From positions 7,621,300-7,654,161 of the forward strand of contig NC_049992.1 of the NCBI RefSeq assembly GCF_000003815.2: 32,862 bases of DNA. Direction: 5' to 3'. The DNA comes from Branchiostoma floridae. Its lineage: Eukaryota; Chordata; Leptocardii; Amphioxiformes; Branchiostomatidae. The notes beneath the pieces were generated by a model. The model saw only the letters and a list, made by a program, of their open reading frames with translations. It had not been told where the DNA came from and did not search any database. Shown here piece after piece: positions 28,214-32,862 of this stretch. The position numbers and the translations under genes are program-made. Numbering within the stretch: position 1 is the first letter of the stretch; every line of letters begins with the position of its first letter.

Positions 28214-29465
28214 ATCTATCATGCGTCAAACGCAGCTACTGTTACTCATAGACTATACAAAAGCAGCCCGTGTTAACGTGTGTACCATCATCGCAGCACA
28301 ACAAGCTGCGTTGGTGCCAATATACCCACCTGGCCATTGCCTACCATGCTATTCTTTCTTGTCTTCTGACGCAAGTCTCCCACCACATGTTCGGACCGAA
28401 CACAGTGAAAGTCACGACCAAAAGAGAGATAACCGCGTACAGTTCTGTTATAGTCTTCAGACATCAACATTCTCCTTCGCATTGTTACCAGAGTCTCCAC
28501 GACTTGCAAAGCACAAATAAACCGTGCGAGAACTAGTCGCACACTGACATATGGGTGCGTGAGATTTCTCTCAGTCCAGCTTGAAAAAACAGCAAACGTC
28601 CATGTGCGTCAGCGTAAAAACGATGATGTGATTGTTCTAGATGAAACTCGTGCTTGGTGTTTGCCTACTGGGCATGTGCGGGAAAATAGGACACCTGCGC
28701 GTGTATATATTTGGCTAAAATTAAGTTGAGATGTGTATGTATGTAATACATGTATCAACACATGGGCTCTCGTAGTCAGAGTGAAAAGTACCCAGCGAAT
28801 CAAGTCTTTGAATGCGTTCAGCGAGCTGCCTGTTGGCCGCTGTCTGTGTCCCTCTGAGACCAGGTAGCGGGACAGTGACCAGACTTCTGCAAGAAATCAG
28901 GACATTCAAGAACACTGCGCGGCGGAGTCGGCACAAGCAACGCGCGCTTAAGACGGAGATTGTTGGCAGAACAACGAAGGTACGGTCTTCTGCACATGTC
29001 TGAACTATTCGATTGTTTGTAGATCTATAAGACAGTTAGTTGTAAAATGTTTTATATGTGAATCAGGTATGTTTTAGCATTGAAACAAAAGTAAGATAGA
29101 AGTGTATTGTGTACAAAAAGGGACTAAAATCCTTCAAGTCGGGGTCTTGTTATGAGTGGACTGTAGTTCATGGTTAAGGTATAAAACCTGCTGTTAATAT
29201 ATATATGTAGATCACCTCAGTGTAACTAACGAAAGGTAGTGGAGGCTACTCAAAACGTCTTACCGTTTCCAAAATTATATCCTGTCTTCAGTAATGTCCA
29301 TTTGGCCTTGCTAAGAGCTGTTCTTTGTCTTGTTAGCTATGTTAATATCTGACCATAGCTGCCTGGCAAAGAATAGTTCTTCCTGGGTTGATATCGCCGA
29401 TACGACCGGTAGATTTCCCTTCTTTGATTTAAGTTTGAAGGTCGGTCATCCTGTTCTACGGGTAC
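28214..29465. other. Intergenic; possible unassigned exon near 28812-28979
   Basis: One plus-strand frame at 28812-28979 (MRSASCLLAAVCVPL at its start) ends at a donor-like AAG|GTACGG, but nothing downstream joins to it. Near 29256-29290, words ACCGTTTCCAAAATTATATCC recall 31655-31675, a dispersed repeat. Confidence 0.25.
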
Positions 29466-30134
29466 GGGGGTGGGTACCGGTACAGAAAATTCAGGTCCAG
29501 GTCAGGTTTAGGTCCAGAGGATCAGGTCTCCGTCCGGATCTGAACCTGATTCAGTATGTGAAAACTTGTGAATGCATGTGATACTCAAAACATTGGTATC
29601 AAGTGCTCACTTCGCTTGAAAGAAATCTATTTTGTGGATTTTCTTTCGGACCGGACCAGAAAAAACGATTTTGTACCGGGGTGGGTACCGGGGTGGGTAC
29701 TAGGGGCGGGTACCGGTGTACAGAAAATTCAGGTTCAGGTCTGGTTCGAGGTCCAAAGGATCAGCCTGGTCCGGGTACGGACCTGATTCAGTATGTGAGA
29801 GCATGTGACTGGATGATACTCAAAACAATGGTGTATTTGGCGACAAATAGTATGTTTTGTGGAGTATTTGACTCCCACTGGCGTTCTAAAATCATACAAG
29901 ACATGCCTCTGTAGGATTGACTGGAAAACTTTGATGAAATGACTATAAACTCTACCTGCTTCGCTCTTGTTATTTTCTTCGACCGGTAAGCCCCAAAACG
30001 TGTGAATTCCTGCATGATCATATAATTCATTTATTTTCTAATAGGTCCAACATTTTTTTCAGGTCCGGTTTTTCCGGACCGGTACAATAAGAAAAACCGG
30101 TTTTGTACCGGTACACCGTACCGGTACCCACCCC
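29466..30134. mobile_element. GGTACCGGT-rich element with internal duplication
   Basis: It begins GGGTGGGTACCGGTAC and ends GTACCGGTACCCACCC in inverted orientation. A unit with CAGAAAATTCAGG, CCTGATTCAGTATGTGA and GATACTCAAAACA occurs twice in direct order, about 236 bases apart. Non-coding. Confidence 0.7.
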
Positions 30135-30614
30135 TATCCTGTTCAACTCACCAGAGAACAAAGACCATCGAAAGTGAGCTTTTTAACCTTCCTAGCGCCA
30201 CGAGTTGATTGTAAAGTCTACATATAATCGACCCTGGCACTGGGAATTTTAAAGGTCTTTTACACAACGTTAGGAATGTAAAATACAGTACAGTATTGGG
30301 TTTTCAAGACTGAAAAAGTTAACTTCGAATTAACTCGGCTTTTGAATTCAAACACATCGAGCGGCTGAATGCTATGCGTATGCTCTTAAATGTACTCGAA
30401 GTAAAATTCATGTGGCAAGATCAACAATATTATAGATAGATCTTTGTCTTATTGACTTTGAGATGCACATCTTAAGACATTATTTCATATTGACGAGATT
30501 CATAAAGTAAGTGTAAATCCCCCCATTTTTTGGTGGTTAGTAACTAATCTTAACAGTGCCACGTGCACATACAAACTGGAGTCAGAAGGTAAAGGTAGTC
30601 TTTTATCTCCCCGA

Positions 30615-30785
30615 TTGAAGTCATGTACCCATTTGTACACCTGGGTGAAGCGAGGAAGGTCGTGTGAAGTGCCTTTCCCAAGGGCACAACGTCGGGGCAT
30701 GGCGGGTATCGAACTCGGGGCTTCTAGCTTCCCGCCTCCGAGTCCAATACTAGTATTTTACCAGTTACATCACACACAACGTCGT
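30615..30785 (-). mobile_element. tRNA-headed SINE, family 2 (minus)
   Basis: The minus strand has a head with a B-box-like CGAGTTCGATACC, then the body CCTTGGGAAAGGCACTTCAC and GACCTTCCTCGCTTCACCC. Best preserved of the family 2 copies in the window. Confidence 0.75.
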
Positions 30786-31184
30786 GTGATAAAAATTTCA
30801 CATGAGTTGAGTACCAAACGGAGAAAGAACTATCGTCAGTCCCGTTTATTTTGCTGCTTGTTATGTTCACTTCTTCATCGAAGACTCGTCGTAGTATTAG
30901 TGACAATCACAATGATTTTATTGCATATTCATGCCCCGTTGGGGCTAAATGCAGTCAGTTTGGTACAAAAGGTAGTAAACGCAAAGTTATACAATTTCAC
31001 ATACTATAGTTTATATGCATCTTCTCCCTTCCTAAAACATTTGTAGATGAACTTACAGAGATTTTCTAATCTTCTACTGTATTAGTGTAAATAGATTATA
31101 AACAAGTCTCTTACAAAAATATCTGATTCATTCATTTCTTCTCTTTGGGTGTGAACAAAGTCAACAAGTAAGACGCTTTTCGAC

Positions 31185-31433
31185 ATGGAGAACACTACCG
31201 AGGACCCAGTCTTCATCACAGATGCGGTTGTCAACTTTCTTACGGCGACTGCGAGTTTAGAAAACGTGACAACAGCACCAGAGGGCGTCTACAACCCAGC
31301 AGACTACGGCGTGTACGGCTACTACCCGCCGCTAGAGCCCCTGCTGAGTTTCATCCTAGCGGTCATGACCATTTGGTCCGTGTTCGGCAACGGCTGCTTG
31401 CTGTATCTCGTCTGTACTGAGAAAAACATGCGG
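31185..31433 (+). CDS. GPCR exon 1 (N-terminus and TM1)
   Basis: The start ATG follows TTTTCGAC; encodes 83 residues with an extracellular tail of about 50 residues and TM1 (FILAVMTIWSVFGNGCLLYL). No obvious cleavable signal peptide. Confidence 0.82.
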
Positions 31434-32670
31434 GTAAGTCATTGTTAAGTTATTGATTTTGCAATTGATACAAGCGGTAAGCCTTGGAAGTTTAAACATT
31501 CTGTATTGGCCTAATTATGCTCTAGTAACACATGCATATAAACCCAAGCCAAAGCAATCGTTTTACTTTCAATTCTCGTGATTTAAAAACATTGTCACGA
31601 AATTGTATACGATATAATTTCTGACGAAAAATAGTTTATACTATCTGAAACGTCTGACCGTTTCCAAAATCATATCCAGTTGCTTGAGTAACTGCTTTTT
31701 TTGGTATATCTTATTACCTGAATGTCTAATCTTCATCAACGGATATAAATTGTTATAATATTTGTATATGTTTCTTACCAACGCTTTTTTTTCTGTCAAA
31801 CAGGAACCAGGAAACATATTTTTGTGTGTCCTGGCGCTCACAGACATCGCCCAGATACTGGTCTACGCCCCCACAACCATGCGCAGCTTGGCGCACGGAG
31901 AGATCCCAGGTGAGGGTTGGTGCAGGGTCCAAGGCTTCTTCGTTCCTTTCCTAGTCACACTGTCAGTCTACCTGCATGCGGGTCTGTGGACCTGCAGGTT
32001 TATACACATCGCCTTTCCTCTCCGGTACGCTTCCATGATGACCAAACGTCGCCTCGCCGTCGCTATGACCGTCTGCGCGCTGATTGCCTCAGTAGCACCT
32101 ATGGTTGACGTCGCTCTTGTCGGGACTGTACAGGTATGGACAATGTTCGAATCCTCTGTCGACATCGCACAGCCTCTCAGTATCATGCTCCCGTGTATCT
32201 TTGGAGGCCAAAATGCCACCGTCTATACAGGAATGGTCACGACCTTCATCGGTGTGGCCATCAGCAGTGTTGCCGCCGCTCTCATCTGCAAGGTGGCCTG
32301 GGACAACGAGAGGAGGCACACGAAACTGTCCGGGATCGCCAAGGATCAGTTCGACCACAAACTGAAAGCAGCCAAAACACTGATGATCATAACGGGAATC
32401 CAGCTGTTCACGTGGCTTCCTGGGCTTGTCACTGGATTTCTGCTGAAGGGGAAAGTCATCGGGACTGACGTAGGACTCATCCTTTCGGACATCTTCTTCG
32501 TCGTCATGATGACAAGTACCTTCACCGATTCAATTGTGTTCGCCATGCGCAAGAACATCTACCGCCGCGCGGTGAGCAAGATATACGGCAAGATCAGGGA
32601 GCGCTACCAGCGATCTGTGGGTCCTGACCATATCCCCATGGGTACATTGCGTCGGACAGAAAAAACCTAA
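31185..32670 (+). CDS. Rhodopsin-like G protein-coupled receptor, divergent (two exons)
   Basis: Exons 31185-31433 and 31804-32670 join in phase 0 (CGG|GTAAGT ... TCAAACAG|GAA) to 371 aa. Seven hydrophobic segments are visible. TM1 holds the GN pair (Asn69), TM2 LALTD with Asp97, Cys123 sits at the TM3 start and Arg148 exactly 25 residues later, as expected for 3.25 and 3.50. TM6 has FTWLP. The N-terminus has N-glycosylation sites at Asn3 and Asn27, and the second extracellular loop has a Cys and an NAT site. Oddities: the DRY position reads C-R-F and the NPxxY position reads D-S-I-V-F. The intron lies in the first intracellular loop. The ligand is unknown; it is probably one of the many lineage-specific class A receptors of amphioxus. 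Class A is quite sure, subfamily not. Confidence 0.85.
31645..31750. repeat. Dispersed repeat fragment in the GPCR intron
   Basis: ACCGTTTCCAAAATCATATCC and TTATTACCTGAATGTCTAAT with CTTCATCAACG recur in part at 29266-29290 and 11768-11815. The family is unidentified. Confidence 0.5.
31804..32670 (+). CDS. GPCR exon 2 (TM2 to C-terminus)
   Basis: Acceptor TTTTTTTTCTGTCAAACAG. Encodes TM2-TM7 and a short basic C-tail, stop TAA at 32668-32670. GC-rich relative to its flanks, as in the espin exons. Confidence 0.88.
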   Translation, partial: EPGNIFLCVLALTDIAQILVYAPTTMRSLAHGEIPGEGWCRVQGFFVPFLVTLSVYLHAGLWTCRFIHIAFPLRYASMMTKRRLAVAMTVCALIASVAPMVDVALVGTVQVWTMFESSVDIAQPLSIMLPCIFGGQNATVYTGMVTTFIGVAISSVAAALICKVAWDNERRHTKLSGIAKDQFDHKLKAAKTLMIITGIQLFTWLPGLVTGFLLKGKVIGTDVGLILSDIFFVVMMTSTFTDSIVFAMRKNIYRRAVSKIYGKIRERYQRSVGPDHIPMGTLRRTEKT

Positions 32671-32750
32671 AGGGACATTCAGTGTTCGCAAAATATCCGT
32701 AAGTAACATTTAAATTCTTTCCTTAAATAATTTGATTCATATTATTTCTA

Positions 32751-32862
32751 GATTCAAGCAGAGGTTAGTGGGGAATATCGTGACCCCTTCCTTATATGCC
32801 GTATGGGCTGGTCGAAAAAAAGAAAAGGTCACGATTTTCCCCACCAACCTCTGCTTGGAGAG
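32751..32862. mobile_element. Palindromic MITE copy 2
   Basis: CAAGCAGAGGTTAGTGGGG...CGTGACC pairs with GGTCACGATTTTCCCCACC...CTCTGCTTG. Same family as 11567-11657; it ends at the window edge, so the right border is uncertain. Confidence 0.75.

Noticed and set aside
28812-28979. Possible first exon with a signal-peptide-like start and donor-like GTACGG
   Set aside because: No partner exon with matching phase was found downstream, and no homology was recognised; kept only as a remark.

Overview
The window is nuclear DNA from an intron-rich invertebrate chordate, most likely an amphioxus (Branchiostoma). That assignment is inferred from the protein sequences (an espin and a TAF10 close to vertebrate ones), the many short MITEs and tRNA-headed SINEs, and minisatellites lying across exon-intron borders. 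The species cannot be proven from the sequence alone. Nothing looks prokaryotic or viral, and there is no CRISPR array or operon.

Layout. (1) 1370-489, minus strand: the first two exons of a CENP-S (MHF1) gene, which runs off the left edge. (2) 1427-1821: a 395-bp divergent interval between two start codons. (3) 1822-6974, plus strand: a complete five-exon TAF10 gene (136 aa). Its first intron holds an LTR/TRIM-like inverted structure and an 844-base assembly gap (2982-3825); its third intron holds a transposon inside a transposon. (4) 23459-9213, minus strand, tail-to-tail with TAF10: a twelve-exon espin gene whose exons join in phase to give 859 aa (nine ankyrin-type repeats, proline-rich middle, C-terminal actin-bundling module). 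(5) 23460-31184: a long intergenic region with MITEs, SINEs and palindromes and no gene I can support. (6) 31185-32670, plus strand: a two-exon, seven-helix rhodopsin-like receptor (371 aa) with unusual DRY and NPxxY positions.

The most unusual signal is repeated tandem duplication of sequence that spans splice junctions. The donor of espin exon 2 lies in an array of eleven 33-bp units. Each unit carries the exon tail plus a GTGAGT donor, and 33 is a multiple of three, so every donor would keep the ankyrin frame. Espin exon 1 has its donor region in three copies, espin exon 4 has its tail copied once in the next intron, and CENP-S exon 2 has its acceptor region in three copies. A hAT-type MITE then inserted exactly in the donor octamer at the edge of the 33-bp array.

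How the genes relate: CENP-S and TAF10 are both histone-fold proteins and may share a bidirectional promoter. Espin is an actin-bundling protein of microvilli and stereocilia, and the receptor is a surface signalling protein; no functional link among the four genes is implied beyond position. From memory, human CENPS and ESPN both lie on 1p36, so part of this neighbourhood may be an old chordate linkage.
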